Shown: positions 39,150 through 48,579, numbered from the stretch's first letter. The stretch is DNA of 64,000 bases from Kiloniellaceae bacterium (GCA_021776115.1 JAJFGN010000042.1:111656-175655), one strand, 5' to 3'. Program-made: numbers and translations. Notes: a model not told the origin generated them from the sequence alone.

Positions 39150-39253
39150 ATCGAGCGAAGCGTCGCCAACTCGATCCTGGTCAAGGTCAATCGAATCTGG
39201 CTCCAGAGAGAGACACAAGAATTGGCTGAGACAGCGCGCGCCGCTAAACGGGG
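39150..39253 (+). pseudogene. Decayed second copy of the eno 3' end
   Basis: 27 codons at 39150-39230 align without gaps to eno 36939-37019 (codons for [16 protein letters not shown]... in eno; [16 protein letters not shown]... here), about 73% identical by hand, including the catalytic-lysine segment. Then 39234-39253 matches 19 of 20 bases at the very end of eno (37231-37250, across the stop codon). The roughly 210 bp between these parts in eno are missing, and the frame is broken at the end. So this is an internally deleted eno tail, not a gene. It lies directly after the histidine kinase gene. Confidence 0.82.
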
Positions 39254-39335
39254 GGGCATGAAGTCCACCGTGCGACTCGAGTTAGATTCCAATGCAAGAA
39301 ATCTATGGTCTTGACTCCATGAGCTAAGCCGTTCC

Positions 39336-39364
39336 TTGACGGTGTTCTCGGGTTGTTCTCGAAT
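39336..39364 (+). promoter_or_regulatory. Candidate ftsB promoter with a LexA-type box
   Basis: TTGACG (39336-39341), a 17-bp spacer and TCGAAT (39359-39364) form a candidate promoter. GTTC-N7-GTTC at 39344-39358 fills the spacer exactly. The same -35 hexamer, TTGACG, with a 17-bp spacer and a GTTC-N7-GTTC box is seen at lexA. The box is an exact match to the alphaproteobacterial SOS consensus, but about two such matches are expected by chance in a window of this size counting both strands, so placement is the main support. Confidence 0.5.
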
Positions 39365-39428
39365 CCTTTTGGAATCTTTGATTCTTTTTTGTTGACCCGG
39401 CGAATCGGTCTGTGATTCGTTGCAGGTC

Positions 39429-39755
39429 ATGGCTGTGTTGCGTGAAATTCGGGCCAAGGCCCGCCAAATCTTGCCGCCCGTTCTCGCTGTATGCGTGATG
39501 GGATATTTCGCCTACCACTCGATCCAGGGCGACCGTGGGTACCGGGCTTTGCTGCGGGTTGAGCAGGATCTGGCGGAAGCGCGCGTGACCGAGGCTCAGC
39601 TTCGCGCCGAGCGGGTTCGCCTGGAGCGCGATGTCAAACTTCTAGACCGGAATGCCTTAGACCCGGACATGCTCGGGGAACGCGCCCGTATGTTGCTTAA
39701 TTATGGTCTGGAGGATGAATATACGATTGTGTTAGAGGCACCCGGGGTTCAATAA
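39429..39755 (+). CDS. ftsB: Septum formation initiator FtsB (DivIC family)
   Basis: Small bitopic division protein that bridges FtsL and FtsQ in the divisome. The 108-residue protein (ATG at 39429; TTG at 39420 also possible) has one membrane segment (about 15-35) followed by a coiled coil (about 40-75) and the C-terminal segment LGERARMLLNYGLEDEYTI that is typical of alphaproteobacterial DivIC/FtsB. It stands before pdhA, the conserved neighbour. A LexA-type box in its presumed promoter suggests possible DNA-damage control of division. Confidence 0.88.
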   Translation: MAVLREIRAKARQILPPVLAVCVMGYFAYHSIQGDRGYRALLRVEQDLAEARVTEAQLRAERVRLERDVKLLDRNALDPDMLGERARMLLNYGLEDEYTIVLEAPGVQ

Positions 39756-39786
39756 TTAACTGATATTCAAGTAATATGCTGTTCTT

Positions 39787-39826
39787 AGATATTTTTCAAT
39801 AAGTTATTATATATTGCGAAATATCT
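39787..39826. promoter_or_regulatory. AT-rich dyad upstream of the pdh operon
   Basis: AGATATTT (39787-39794) and AAATATCT (39819-39826) form perfect inverted arms 24 bp apart in an AT-rich 143-bp gap between ftsB and pdhA; AATAAGTTATT lies near the centre. A weak promoter candidate is TTGCGA (39814-39819), 17 bp, TATTCT (39837-39842). Arm spacing of about three helical turns fits a dimer or tetramer regulator. No regulator can be named. Confidence 0.35.
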
Positions 39827-39899
39827 GAGGACGCCTTATTCTCCCTGCGACCGATTATCATGGCCGCAAGCCTTTTTTCGGGCCTAAGGGGGAACCGGT

Positions 39900-40943
39900 A
39901 TGTCAACGAAGCCGAGCAAGGCATCACCATCTAGGGGCGCCAAAAAGGCATCGGCGCGGCGCGCGGCGCCAGGCATCGGCAGTGCGGCCAGCCCTGAGGA
40001 GCTTCTCACCTACTACCGCGGCATGCTTGAGATCCGCCGCTTCGAGGAAAAGGCCGGCCAGATGTATGGCATGGGTCTGATCGGCGGATTTTGCCATCTC
40101 TACATCGGCCAGGAAGCGGTCGTGATCGGCATGCAGGCGGCGATTAAGGAAGGCGACACCCTGCTCACCTCCTATCGCGACCACGGCCATATGTTGGCTT
40201 GCGGCATGGACCCGAAGGGGGTGATGGCTGAGCTTACCGGCCGGCGGGGTGGGTATTCCAAGGGTAAGGGCGGCTCTATGCACATGTTCAGCCATGACAA
40301 GGGCTTCTATGGCGGACACGGCATTGTCGGCGCCCAGGTGCCGATCGGCACCGGCATCGCCTTCGCGCACAAGTACAAGGAAGAAGACGCGGTCTGCCTG
40401 ACATATTTGGGCGACGGCGCGATTAATCAGGGCCAGGTCTATGAGGCCTTCAACATGGCCTCGCTTTGGCATCTGCCGGTCATTTACGTCATCGAGAACA
40501 ACAAGTACGGCATGGGCACCAGCATCGAGCGCGCGTCGGCGCGCACGGACCTGTATTATCGTGGCCAGGCTTACGGCATTCCCGGCGAGCAGGTCGATGG
40601 CATGGACGTGGTCGCGGTTAAGGCAGCCGGCGCCAAGGCCGTGGCCCACGCCCGCGCCGGCAAGGGACCCTACATTCTCGAGATGCTGACCTATCGCTAT
40701 CGCGGTCACTCCATGTCGGACCCGGCCAAGTACCGCACCAAGGAAGAGGTCCAGAAGGTCCGTCAGGAGCGCGATCCGATCGAGCGGCTTCGCGGCGTGC
40801 TTTTGGAGGAGGTCGGGATCGAGGAAGCTAAGCTTAAGGACATCGACCGCGACGTGAAGAGGATCGTCTCGGAGGCGGCGGAGTTCGCGCAGAACAGTCC
40901 GGAGCCCGAGGTCTCGGAGCTTTTCACGGACATTTACGCTTGA
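39900..40943 (+). CDS. pdhA: Pyruvate dehydrogenase E1 component, alpha subunit
   Basis: Thiamine-diphosphate-dependent decarboxylase subunit of the pyruvate dehydrogenase complex. The 347-residue protein has a basic, Ala/Ser/Lys-rich N-terminal tail of about 30 residues, the [16 protein letters not shown] helix, the ThDP motif GDGAINQG...ENNKYGMGT, and the phosphorylation-loop-like segment [15 protein letters not shown]. It is the two-subunit E1 type typical of alphaproteobacteria and mitochondria. AAGGGGG lies before the ATG. First gene of pdhA-pdhB-pdhC-lpd. Confidence 0.97.
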   Translation: MSTKPSKASPSRGAKKASARRAAPGIGSAASPEELLTYYRGMLEIRRFEEKAGQMYGMGLIGGFCHLYIGQEAVVIGMQAAIKEGDTLLTSYRDHGHMLACGMDPKGVMAELTGRRGGYSKGKGGSMHMFSHDKGFYGGHGIVGAQVPIGTGIAFAHKYKEEDAVCLTYLGDGAINQGQVYEAFNMASLWHLPVIYVIENNKYGMGTSIERASARTDLYYRGQAYGIPGEQVDGMDVVAVKAAGAKAVAHARAGKGPYILEMLTYRYRGHSMSDPAKYRTKEEVQKVRQERDPIERLRGVLLEEVGIEEAKLKDIDRDVKRIVSEAAEFAQNSPEPEVSELFTDIYA

Positions 40944-41010
40944 GCCGCGCCTGGCGGAACCAGCATTCCCGGACACACTAGTCTATCGATTGTCCTCTCG
41001 GAGGGGGCCT

Positions 41011-42381
41011 ATGCCGATTGAAATCCTGATGCCGGCGCTGTCGCCGACCATGACCGAAGGCAAGCTCGCCAAGTGGCACGTGAAGGAAGGCGACCAGATC
41101 GCGTCCGGCGATGTCTTGGCCGAGATCGAAACCGATAAGGCGACCATGGAGGTCGAAGCGGTCGACGAAGGCAAGTTGGGCAAGATCCTGATTGCCGAGG
41201 GCACCGACAACGTGGCCGTGAACGCGCCGATCGCGCTGCTGCTGGAAGAGGGCGAGGATGCCAAAGCGCTGGATACGGTCTCCACCGCCACGCCGTCGCC
41301 TAGGGTATCTCCGCCCGCGATAAGCGCCGACCGCGGCCCAGCCCCGGCTGCTGCTGTTGCCGTGACGGTTACCGCTGAGGCGGAATGGGACGGCCCGACC
41401 GTCAAGATGACCGTGCGCGACGCCTTGCGCGACGCCATGGCGGAGGAAATGCGCCGGGACCCGGACGTCTTCCTGATGGGCGAAGAGGTTGCCGAGTATC
41501 AAGGCGCTTACAAGATCAGCCAAGGTTTACTGGATGAATTCGGCGCCAAACGCGTGATCGACACCCCGATCACGGAGCATGGCTTCGGCGGCGTTGGTGT
41601 CGGTGCGGCGTTCTACGGCTTGAAGCCGATCGTCGAGTTCATGACCTTCAATTTCGCCATGCAGGCGATCGACCATATCGTCAACTCGGCCGCCAAGACC
41701 CGCTATATGTCGGGTGGCCAAGTCAACAGCCCGATTGTATTCCGGGGACCGAATGGGGCGGCGGCGCGGGTCGCGGCTCAGCATTCGCAATGCTACGCGA
41801 GCTGGTACATGCACGTGCCGGGCTTAAAGGTCGTGGCGCCGTGGTCGGCGGCCGATGCCAAGGGTTTGCTTAAATCCGCGATCCGCGATCCCAACCCGAT
41901 CATCTTCCTCGAGAACGAAGTCTTGTACGGGCAAAGCTTCGAGGTGCCGGAAACCGACGATTGGACGGTACCCATCGGCAAGGCAAAGATCGTGCGGCCG
42001 GGCAAGGACGTGACTATCACCGCCTTCTCGATCATGGTCGGCAAGGCCTTGGAAGCGGCGGAGGCGCTGGCCGCCGAGGGTATCGAGGCCGAGGTGATCG
42101 ATCTGCGCAGCCTCAGACCGCTAGATACCGCAACCGTGGTTGAATCGGTCAAGAAGACCAACCGTCTGGTTTCCGCCGAGGAAGGTTGGCCATCGGCCGG
42201 CATCGGCGCGGAGATCGCGGCCCTGATGATGGAACATGCCTTCGATTGGCTCGATGCGCCGGTCAAGCGGGTGTGCGGCGCTGACGTGCCTATGCCTTAT
42301 GCAGCCAATCTCGAAAAGCTCGCACTGCCGCAGGTCGCGGACATAACGGATGCGGCGAAACAGGTTTGTTACGCCGGATAA
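41011..42381 (+). CDS. pdhB: Pyruvate dehydrogenase E1 component, beta subunit, with N-terminal lipoyl domain
   Basis: Second E1 subunit, completing the ThDP site. The 456-residue protein begins with a biotin/lipoyl domain (about 1-80, lipoylated Lys43 in ETDKATMEV), a Pro/Ala/Val-rich linker to about 125, and the E1-beta catalytic part from about 130. An extra lipoyl domain on E1-beta is a known alphaproteobacterial feature. The ATG at 41011 has GAGGGGG upstream; an earlier in-frame start seven codons upstream is less likely. The lipoyl domain is almost identical to that of pdhC. Confidence 0.97.
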   Translation: MPIEILMPALSPTMTEGKLAKWHVKEGDQIASGDVLAEIETDKATMEVEAVDEGKLGKILIAEGTDNVAVNAPIALLLEEGEDAKALDTVSTATPSPRVSPPAISADRGPAPAAAVAVTVTAEAEWDGPTVKMTVRDALRDAMAEEMRRDPDVFLMGEEVAEYQGAYKISQGLLDEFGAKRVIDTPITEHGFGGVGVGAAFYGLKPIVEFMTFNFAMQAIDHIVNSAAKTRYMSGGQVNSPIVFRGPNGAAARVAAQHSQCYASWYMHVPGLKVVAPWSAADAKGLLKSAIRDPNPIIFLENEVLYGQSFEVPETDDWTVPIGKAKIVRPGKDVTITAFSIMVGKALEAAEALAAEGIEAEVIDLRSLRPLDTATVVESVKKTNRLVSAEEGWPSAGIGAEIAALMMEHAFDWLDAPVKRVCGADVPMPYAANLEKLALPQVADITDAAKQVCYAG

Positions 42382-42402
42382 GCGGGAAGGGGAGTACCAA
42401 AC

Positions 42403-43695
42403 ATGACCGTCAACATTCTGATGCCCGCGCTGTCCCCAACCATGACCGAGGGCAAGCTGGCCAAGTGGCATGTAAAGGAAGGCGATGACGTCGCGTCCGG
42501 CGATGTCCTGGCGGAGATCGAGACCGACAAGGCGACCATGGAGGTCGAGGCGGTCGAGGAGGGTAAGCTCGGCAAAATCCTGATCGCCGAGGGTACCGAC
42601 AACGTCGCCGTGAATACACCCATCGCCGTGTTGCTGGAGGAGGGCGAGGACGCCTCGGCGATCGCCGCTGCACCGCCGCCCGCCGAGCCGAAAGCGCCCG
42701 CGGCCCAACCTGCCGAAATGCCCAAGGCACCGGCCGCTCCGGCTCCAGCCCCCGCTGTTGCGCCCGTTACGGTGACCGGTGGCCGGGTTGTCGCCAGCCC
42801 GCTGGCCAAGCGCATGGCCAAGCAGGCAGGGCTCGATCTGGCGGCGCTCACGGGCAGCGGTCCGAGCGGACGCATCGTGAAGCACGATATCGAAGCCGCC
42901 CTGGCCGGTGGCGCGCCGAGGACAGCGGCGGTATCCGCGCCAACGCAAGCTGCCGCGCCTCTCGCAATTGCGGCCGGTCCCGGCGCGAAGCAGATGGCCG
43001 ACTTGTTGGGCATGGCCTACACCCAAGAACCGCTCAGTAAGATGCGGCAGGTTATCGCCCGGCGCTTGAGCGAGGCCAAGCAGACGGTCCCGCATTTCTA
43101 CCTGACCGTGGATTGCCAGATTGACGAGCTCCTGCGTGTCCGCAAGGAACTGAATGGCCGCTTCGAGGGCCTCAAGATTTCGGTCAACGACTTCGTCATC
43201 CGCGCCGCCGCACTGGCGCTCAAGCAAGTTCCGGCGGCCAACGCCTCCTACGACGACAGCGGTATCCTGTTTTACGAACACGCCGACGTTTCGGTCGCGG
43301 TCGCGACCCCGAACGGGCTCATCACTCCCATCGTCAAGGCGGCGGAGACCAAGGGCCTCTCGGGTATTTCCGGCGAGATGAAGGATCTGGCCGCGCGCGC
43401 GCGCGACGGCAAGCTGAAGCCGGAGGAATACCAGGGCGGCACCTTCTCGGTCTCCAACCTGGGCATGTTCGGGGTGCGCGAGTTCGCGGCCATCGTCAAC
43501 CCGCCGCAAGGCGCGATCCTGGCGGTCGGCGCCGGCGAGCGGCGCGCGGTCATCGAGGACGGCGCAGTCGCCGCCGCGACCGTCATGTCCTGCACACTCT
43601 CGGTCGATCACCGCGTGGTTGACGGCGCCATCGGTGCCGAGTTCCTGGCCGCCTTCAAGAAGCTGATCGAATACCCGGCGGCGATGCTGCTGTAG
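42403..43695 (+). CDS. pdhC: Pyruvate dehydrogenase E2 component (dihydrolipoamide acetyltransferase)
   Basis: Core of the complex; moves the acetyl group from lipoamide to CoA. The 430-residue protein has one lipoyl domain (about 1-78, Lys43), an Ala/Pro-rich linker, the peripheral-subunit-binding domain at about 128-165 (ASPLAKRMAKQ, GPSGRIVKHDIE), a second linker, and the catalytic domain from about 205 ending with the DHRVVDGA motif (His and Asp catalytic). It follows pdhB by 21 bp and precedes lpd by 29 bp. Confidence 0.97.
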   Translation: MTVNILMPALSPTMTEGKLAKWHVKEGDDVASGDVLAEIETDKATMEVEAVEEGKLGKILIAEGTDNVAVNTPIAVLLEEGEDASAIAAAPPPAEPKAPAAQPAEMPKAPAAPAPAPAVAPVTVTGGRVVASPLAKRMAKQAGLDLAALTGSGPSGRIVKHDIEAALAGGAPRTAAVSAPTQAAAPLAIAAGPGAKQMADLLGMAYTQEPLSKMRQVIARRLSEAKQTVPHFYLTVDCQIDELLRVRKELNGRFEGLKISVNDFVIRAAALALKQVPAANASYDDSGILFYEHADVSVAVATPNGLITPIVKAAETKGLSGISGEMKDLAARARDGKLKPEEYQGGTFSVSNLGMFGVREFAAIVNPPQGAILAVGAGERRAVIEDGAVAAATVMSCTLSVDHRVVDGAIGAEFLAAFKKLIEYPAAMLL

Positions 43696-43724
43696 GCCCC
43701 GGCTGGGGTAAGAAGGGAGCCGTC

Positions 43725-45137
43725 ATGGCTGACACCAACTTCGACCTGCTCGTGATCGGCGGCGGGCCCGGCGGCTATGTTCCCGCGATCCGCGCCGCGC
43801 AACTGGGCGGCAAGGTGGCCTTGGTCGAGCGCGAACACCTGGGCGGCATCTGCCTCAACTGGGGTTGCATCCCGACCAAGGCGCTGCTGCGCACGTCCGA
43901 GATTTATCACTACATGACCCACGCCGGCGATTATGGCCTGAGCGCCAAGGAGGTTGGCTTCGATCTGGCCAAGGTGGTCAAGCGCTCCCGCGCCGTGGCA
44001 GGGCGCTTGAACGCGGGCGTGACGCACTTGATGAAGAAGAACAAGGTCACGGTCTTCGATGGCCACGGCAAACTCAACGGCGTGCAAGGTGGCACGCGAA
44101 AGATTCAGGTGACCAAGGACGGCAAGGCTGTCGCCGAACTAACCGGTAAGAACGTGGTTCTGGCAACCGGCGCGCGCGCGCGTCAGCTTCCAGGCCTTGA
44201 GGCCGACGGCAAGCTGGTCTGGACCTACAAGGAAGCCATGGTGCCGCAGGCCATGCCGAAATCCCTTCTGGTTATCGGCTCTGGCGCGATCGGGATCGAG
44301 TTCGCCAGCTTCTACCGCACCTTGGGCGCCGAGGTCACAGTGGTCGAAGTTCTGCCGCGCGTCCTGCCGGTCGAGGACGAGGAGATTTCCGCCTTCGCGC
44401 ACAAGGCCTTCGAGAAGCAGGGAATGAAAATCCTGACCGGGGCCACGGTCAAGAGCCTGGAGAAGAGCGCCGACAGCGTCACCGCGACCATCGAAAAGGA
44501 CGGCAAGTCGAGCGAGCTGACCGTCGATCGCGTCATCTCCGCCGTCGGCATCGTCGGCAACGTCGAGGACCTCGGTCTCGAGGGCACGAAGGTCAAGGTC
44601 GACCGCAGCCATGTCGTGACCGACCCATGGATGGCAACGGGTGAGCCCAACGTCTACGCCATCGGCGATCTAACCGGCGCGCCCTGGCTGGCCCACAAGG
44701 CGAGCCACGAGGGCGTGATCTGCGTCGAGAAGCTGGCCGGGCTGAAGGACGTCCACCCGCTCGACGTGCGGCGTATTCCAGGCTGCACCTACTGCCATCC
44801 GCAGGTCGCCAGCCTCGGCCTCACCGAAGCCAAGGCCAAGGAGGGCGGGCGCAAGGTCAAGGTCGGCCGCTTCCCCTTTATGGGTAACGGCAAGGCGATT
44901 GCCCTGGGCGACGATCAGGGCCTGGTCAAGACCGTCTTCGACGACAAGACCGGCGAGCTCCTCGGCGCCCACATGGTCGGCGCCGAGGTGACCGAACTCA
45001 TTCAGGGCTATGCCATCGCCATGCAGCTAGAGACGACCGAGACCGACCTCATGCACACGGTCTTCCCGCACCCGACCTTAAGCGAGATGATGCACGAGAG
45101 CGTGCTTGACGCCTATGGCCGGGTTATCCACTTCTGA
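43725..45137 (+). CDS. lpdA: Dihydrolipoyl dehydrogenase (E3)
   Basis: Reoxidises dihydrolipoamide on E2 and passes electrons to NAD. The 470-residue flavoprotein has the FAD-binding GGGPGGY motif, the redox disulfide GGICLNWGCIPTKAL (Cys at about 43 and 48), the NAD-binding GSGAIG motif near residue 185, the second FAD motif YAIGD and the C-terminal HPTLSE histidine-glutamate pair. No lipoyl domain is fused. Last gene of the pdh operon; after it comes a 236-bp gap with a palindromic repeat. Confidence 0.97.
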   Translation: MADTNFDLLVIGGGPGGYVPAIRAAQLGGKVALVEREHLGGICLNWGCIPTKALLRTSEIYHYMTHAGDYGLSAKEVGFDLAKVVKRSRAVAGRLNAGVTHLMKKNKVTVFDGHGKLNGVQGGTRKIQVTKDGKAVAELTGKNVVLATGARARQLPGLEADGKLVWTYKEAMVPQAMPKSLLVIGSGAIGIEFASFYRTLGAEVTVVEVLPRVLPVEDEEISAFAHKAFEKQGMKILTGATVKSLEKSADSVTATIEKDGKSSELTVDRVISAVGIVGNVEDLGLEGTKVKVDRSHVVTDPWMATGEPNVYAIGDLTGAPWLAHKASHEGVICVEKLAGLKDVHPLDVRRIPGCTYCHPQVASLGLTEAKAKEGGRKVKVGRFPFMGNGKAIALGDDQGLVKTVFDDKTGELLGAHMVGAEVTELIQGYAIAMQLETTETDLMHTVFPHPTLSEMMHESVLDAYGRVIHF

Positions 45138-45198
45138 TTGAGGGTAAGTTTGTATCGCTTGGTTCGATGAGGCATCGAGAACGTAAGTGAAAAGAAAT

Positions 45199-45310
45199 AT
45201 TACCACGAAGACACAAAGACACTAAGGGGCGTAATATTCTGCTGGTGCCGTGCCGGCGCGAACTTGCGGTTTCTTCGAGTTTCTTCGTGCCTTCGTGCCT
45301 TCGTGGTAAT
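45199..45310. repeat. 112-bp palindromic element with CACGAAGG-type units
   Basis: The ends are a perfect 12-bp inverted repeat (ATTACCACGAAG / CTTCGTGGTAAT). The symmetry continues inward to 28 bp with four mismatches, and the arms are made of a 8-bp motif (right arm read inward: CACGAAGG, CACGAAG). The centre (about 45240-45268) is GC-rich and unrelated. It fills the 236-bp gap between lpdA and lipA; the rest of the gap shows nothing. It could act as a terminator or be a REP/MITE-like repeat. Confidence 0.8.
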
Positions 45311-45373
45311 TCTAAACTTTGGGACTATGTCCTTGCTCATAGGTTTTGAAAGATTCTTGGATCACATAGGCAA

Positions 45374-46327
<954 letters not shown>

Positions 46328-46346
46328 TCTAGGCGAGTTCAGTATC

Positions 46347-46799
46347 GTGCCCACGCACGCGGAAAAGCGCGTTCTGCCCTATACGCCGAAGCAGCTCTAC
46401 GGGTTGGTCGCCGATATTGAGCGTTACCCGGAGTTCTTGCCTTGGTGCCGGGCCACGCGTGTGCGCGAGCGCGAGGGCAACCACGTCCTTGCCGACATGG
46501 TGATCGGTTTCAAGATGTTCCGTGAGCGTTTCACCACCCGTGTCACGCTTAATCCGGATCAAAATCGCATCGATGTGGCTTATGCCGAAGGGCCGTTCAA
46601 GTACCTGAATAATCATTGGGTTTTCGTGGATCATCCGAAGGGTTGTGAGATCGACTTCTACGTCGACTTCGAATTCCACTCGCGCCTTTTGCAAAAGGCT
46701 GTTGGGATCTTGTTCGGCGAAGCCGTGCGCCGCATGGTCGGCGCGTTCGAGACTCGCGCCCGAGCGCTCTATGGGCCGTCAGCTCAGCGCCGGGTGTGA
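46347..46799 (+). CDS. RatA/Coq10-family START-domain protein
   Basis: A 150-residue polyketide-cyclase/START-like protein. The typical segments are the early H-AEKRVLPYTP-x-QLY, D-I-ERYPEFLPWC, and the C-terminal F-x-SRLLQ and VGAFETRA helix. Members are annotated either as ubiquinone-binding Coq10 homologues, needed for efficient respiration, or as the ribosome-binding toxin RatA; alphaproteobacterial context after lipA favours the Coq10-like role, but the sequence does not decide. The GTG at 46347 is chosen since the longer frame overlaps lipA out of frame. Convergent with the CPBP gene. Confidence 0.87.
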   Translation: MPTHAEKRVLPYTPKQLYGLVADIERYPEFLPWCRATRVREREGNHVLADMVIGFKMFRERFTTRVTLNPDQNRIDVAYAEGPFKYLNNHWVFVDHPKGCEIDFYVDFEFHSRLLQKAVGILFGEAVRRMVGAFETRARALYGPSAQRRV

Positions 46800-46836
46800 T
46801 TCCGCATAAGATTTACGGTGCACCACCGGTCATGCT

Positions 46837-47595
46837 CTAGAACGCTTGATCGGCGCTGGCGAGCGCGGCATAGAGTGCGAAGATCATAAGCGTGTTGAAC
46901 ACGCCGTGGCACACAACGGCGGGCCACAGCGACCCGCCACGCTCGTAGATCCAGGCAAGCACAACACCCATAACCGTCAACGCCGGAATCAAGAGCATTA
47001 CGCCATGAAGCGAGGCGAAGAACGACGCGCTAACGATTGCCGCGGTTGGGAATCCCATACGCTGGCGCAACCATCCAAAGAAGAGGCCTCGAAACGCGAT
47101 CTCTTCGGCCAGCGGCGCAACGAAACCGCCCATGATGGTCATACCGATCAGCCCGGGCCAACTGAAGCCAGCCGGAGCAAGCGCGACGATTTGCGGATTC
47201 TCAAACGGGATATCGAGGAGTCTCGGCAGTGCAGCGTTGATCAAGGCGACGACCGGGACCAGGCCCAAAGCCAGAAACACCGCTCGCCGGTGCCAGAAAC
47301 GGGAACTACTTACCAGCCCCAGGTCCGCCCAGCTTATTCCATACCGGCGAAGAATCAGTGCGCGCAGGGTCGCTAGGAGGACAAGCGACTGGAACAAGAT
47401 AACAATCAGCGTGAAAGCAAGAACCAAGGTCTCATCATGGTCCTCGCGTCCACCGCGTGCGGCGTCAAAGACACCGCCGAAAAACACGCCTGCCAAGCGC
47501 AGTGTGCCAAGATTAACGATCAAGAATAGCAGAAGTTCACTGGCCGTGACCTGCGCGCGCCAGTCGGGTGAGGACAGTTGCTTGGGCGGACTCAT
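46837..47595 (-). CDS. CPBP-family intramembrane glutamic protease
   Basis: A 252-residue polytopic protein with about six to seven membrane segments and the Rce1/CPBP motifs: EEIAFRG (motif 1, catalytic Glu pair), F-x-x-x-HG (motif 2) and HGVFN (motif 3). These proteins cleave or modify membrane or prenylated peptides; no substrate can be named. The ATG at 47595 is preferred; a TTG at 47616 would overlap cinA. It follows cinA by 10 bp on the minus strand, so it is probably the last gene of ispDF-pgpA-cinA. Confidence 0.88.
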   Translation of the reverse strand: MSPPKQLSSPDWRAQVTASELLLFLIVNLGTLRLAGVFFGGVFDAARGGREDHDETLVLAFTLIVILFQSLVLLATLRALILRRYGISWADLGLVSSSRFWHRRAVFLALGLVPVVALINAALPRLLDIPFENPQIVALAPAGFSWPGLIGMTIMGGFVAPLAEEIAFRGLFFGWLRQRMGFPTAAIVSASFFASLHGVMLLIPALTVMGVVLAWIYERGGSLWPAVVCHGVFNTLMIFALYAALASADQAF

Positions 47596-47605
47596 GGCGC
47601 GCGAC

Positions 47606-48100
47606 TCATGGCGCAACGTCTGCGAGTAGAGCCAGTGCCGCGTTCAAGGATGCCAAACGAACCTCGCTGCGGGCGCCGGGGAAGAGGTGGCGTTGGTGCG
47701 ACGGCACGGCTTCGCCCTGCGCCAAGCCCAAATAGACCAGGCCCAGGGGTTTGTTCGCGGTCGCGCCGCCCGGTCCCGCGATCCCGGTGACAGAGACCGC
47801 CACCTGGGCGCGCGATCGCTCGAGGGCGCCGGACGCCATGGCTTCCGCCACTTCCGGGCTAACCGCGCCATGCGCCTCGATCAGCCCGGCCGAAACACCG
47901 AGCACCTCGATCTTGGCCTCGTTTGAGTAGGTCACGAAACCACGCTCCACGACATCCGAAGAGCCCGCGATCTCCGTTAAGCAGGCCGCTATCAGGCCGC
48001 CGGTACAAGATTCCGCCGTGACGACGCGTAAACCCGCGCGCCGGTATGTCTCCAGGAGGGCGGCTGCTTCGGCCAGGAGTTGGGGCGGAAACACGCTCAA
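47606..48100 (-). CDS. pncC: Nicotinamide-nucleotide amidase (CinA C-terminal family)
   Basis: Hydrolyses nicotinamide mononucleotide to nicotinate mononucleotide for NAD recycling. The 164-residue protein is the stand-alone CinA C-terminal domain: T-AESCTGG near residue 31, the FVTYSN-x-AK segment, the GAVS-EVA-x-AMA helix and VTGIAGPGGAT. Free-standing forms are common, so it is not truncated. It overlaps pgpA by 4 bp and is followed by the CPBP gene. Confidence 0.94.
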   Translation of the reverse strand: MSVFPPQLLAEAAALLETYRRAGLRVVTAESCTGGLIAACLTEIAGSSDVVERGFVTYSNEAKIEVLGVSAGLIEAHGAVSPEVAEAMASGALERSRAQVAVSVTGIAGPGGATANKPLGLVYLGLAQGEAVPSHQRHLFPGARSEVRLASLNAALALLADVAP

Positions 48101-48579
48101 GAATCCAGCAAGGCCAATACCCCGAAGCTCGCGCCCGCGGCATAGATGGCGGCGACCACGTCGTCAATCATGATTCCCAGCCCGCCTTTCACATGCCGAT
48201 CGAGTACATTCGCGGGCCAGACCTTGAAAATGTCGAAGAACCGGAAGAACGCAAAGACTATCGCATAGGCTGACAGATCGAGCGCGAACGGGACAAGCGC
48301 GAGCCACATCCCGGCGACCTCATCGATGACGACCTTGCCGGGGTCTTCGATGTCCAGGCTATTGGCATAGCGTTCGCTGGCCCATATCCCGATAAGGAAG
48401 GCGGCGGCGGCGGCGGCTAAAAGAGCCCAGCGCCCGCCGAAAGATACGATCACGACCGCGGCAGGTAAGGCCGCCAGCGAACCCCAGGTGCCCGGTATGC
48501 GGGGCAGAAGGCCGCTGCCGAACCAAGTCGCGATCAGGCTTGCCGGATGCCAAAAGGAAAGAGGTTGGGGGACCGTCAT
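48097..48579 (-). CDS. pgpA: Phosphatidylglycerophosphatase A
   Basis: Removes the phosphate from phosphatidylglycerophosphate to give phosphatidylglycerol; inner membrane. The 160-residue protein has four membrane segments and the family features: WFGSGLLP-x-PGTWGSL at the start, the DPGKVVIDEVAG motif (acidic active-site residues) and FRFFDIFKVWP. The ATG at 48579 shares one base with the ispDF stop; the longer open frame is antisense-like sequence within ispDF. It overlaps pncC by 4 bp. Confidence 0.95.
   Translation of the reverse strand: MTVPQPLSFWHPASLIATWFGSGLLPRIPGTWGSLAALPAAVVIVSFGGRWALLAAAAAAFLIGIWASERYANSLDIEDPGKVVIDEVAGMWLALVPFALDLSAYAIVFAFFRFFDIFKVWPANVLDRHVKGGLGIMIDDVVAAIYAAGASFGVLALLDS

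Noticed and set aside
42121..43611. Long antisense open frame (496 codons) opposite pdhB-pdhC; similar long antisense frames at 2751-3914, 14019-15122 and 34275-35429.
   Set aside because: Each lies wholly or mostly opposite a well-conserved gene, has low-complexity His/Arg/Gly-rich translation and no recognisable domain; expected in GC-rich DNA.
47606..48100. CinA considered a broken gene lacking its N-terminal half.
   Set aside because: Stand-alone C-terminal amidases (PncC) of about 160 aa are a normal family; start and overlap with pgpA are intact.
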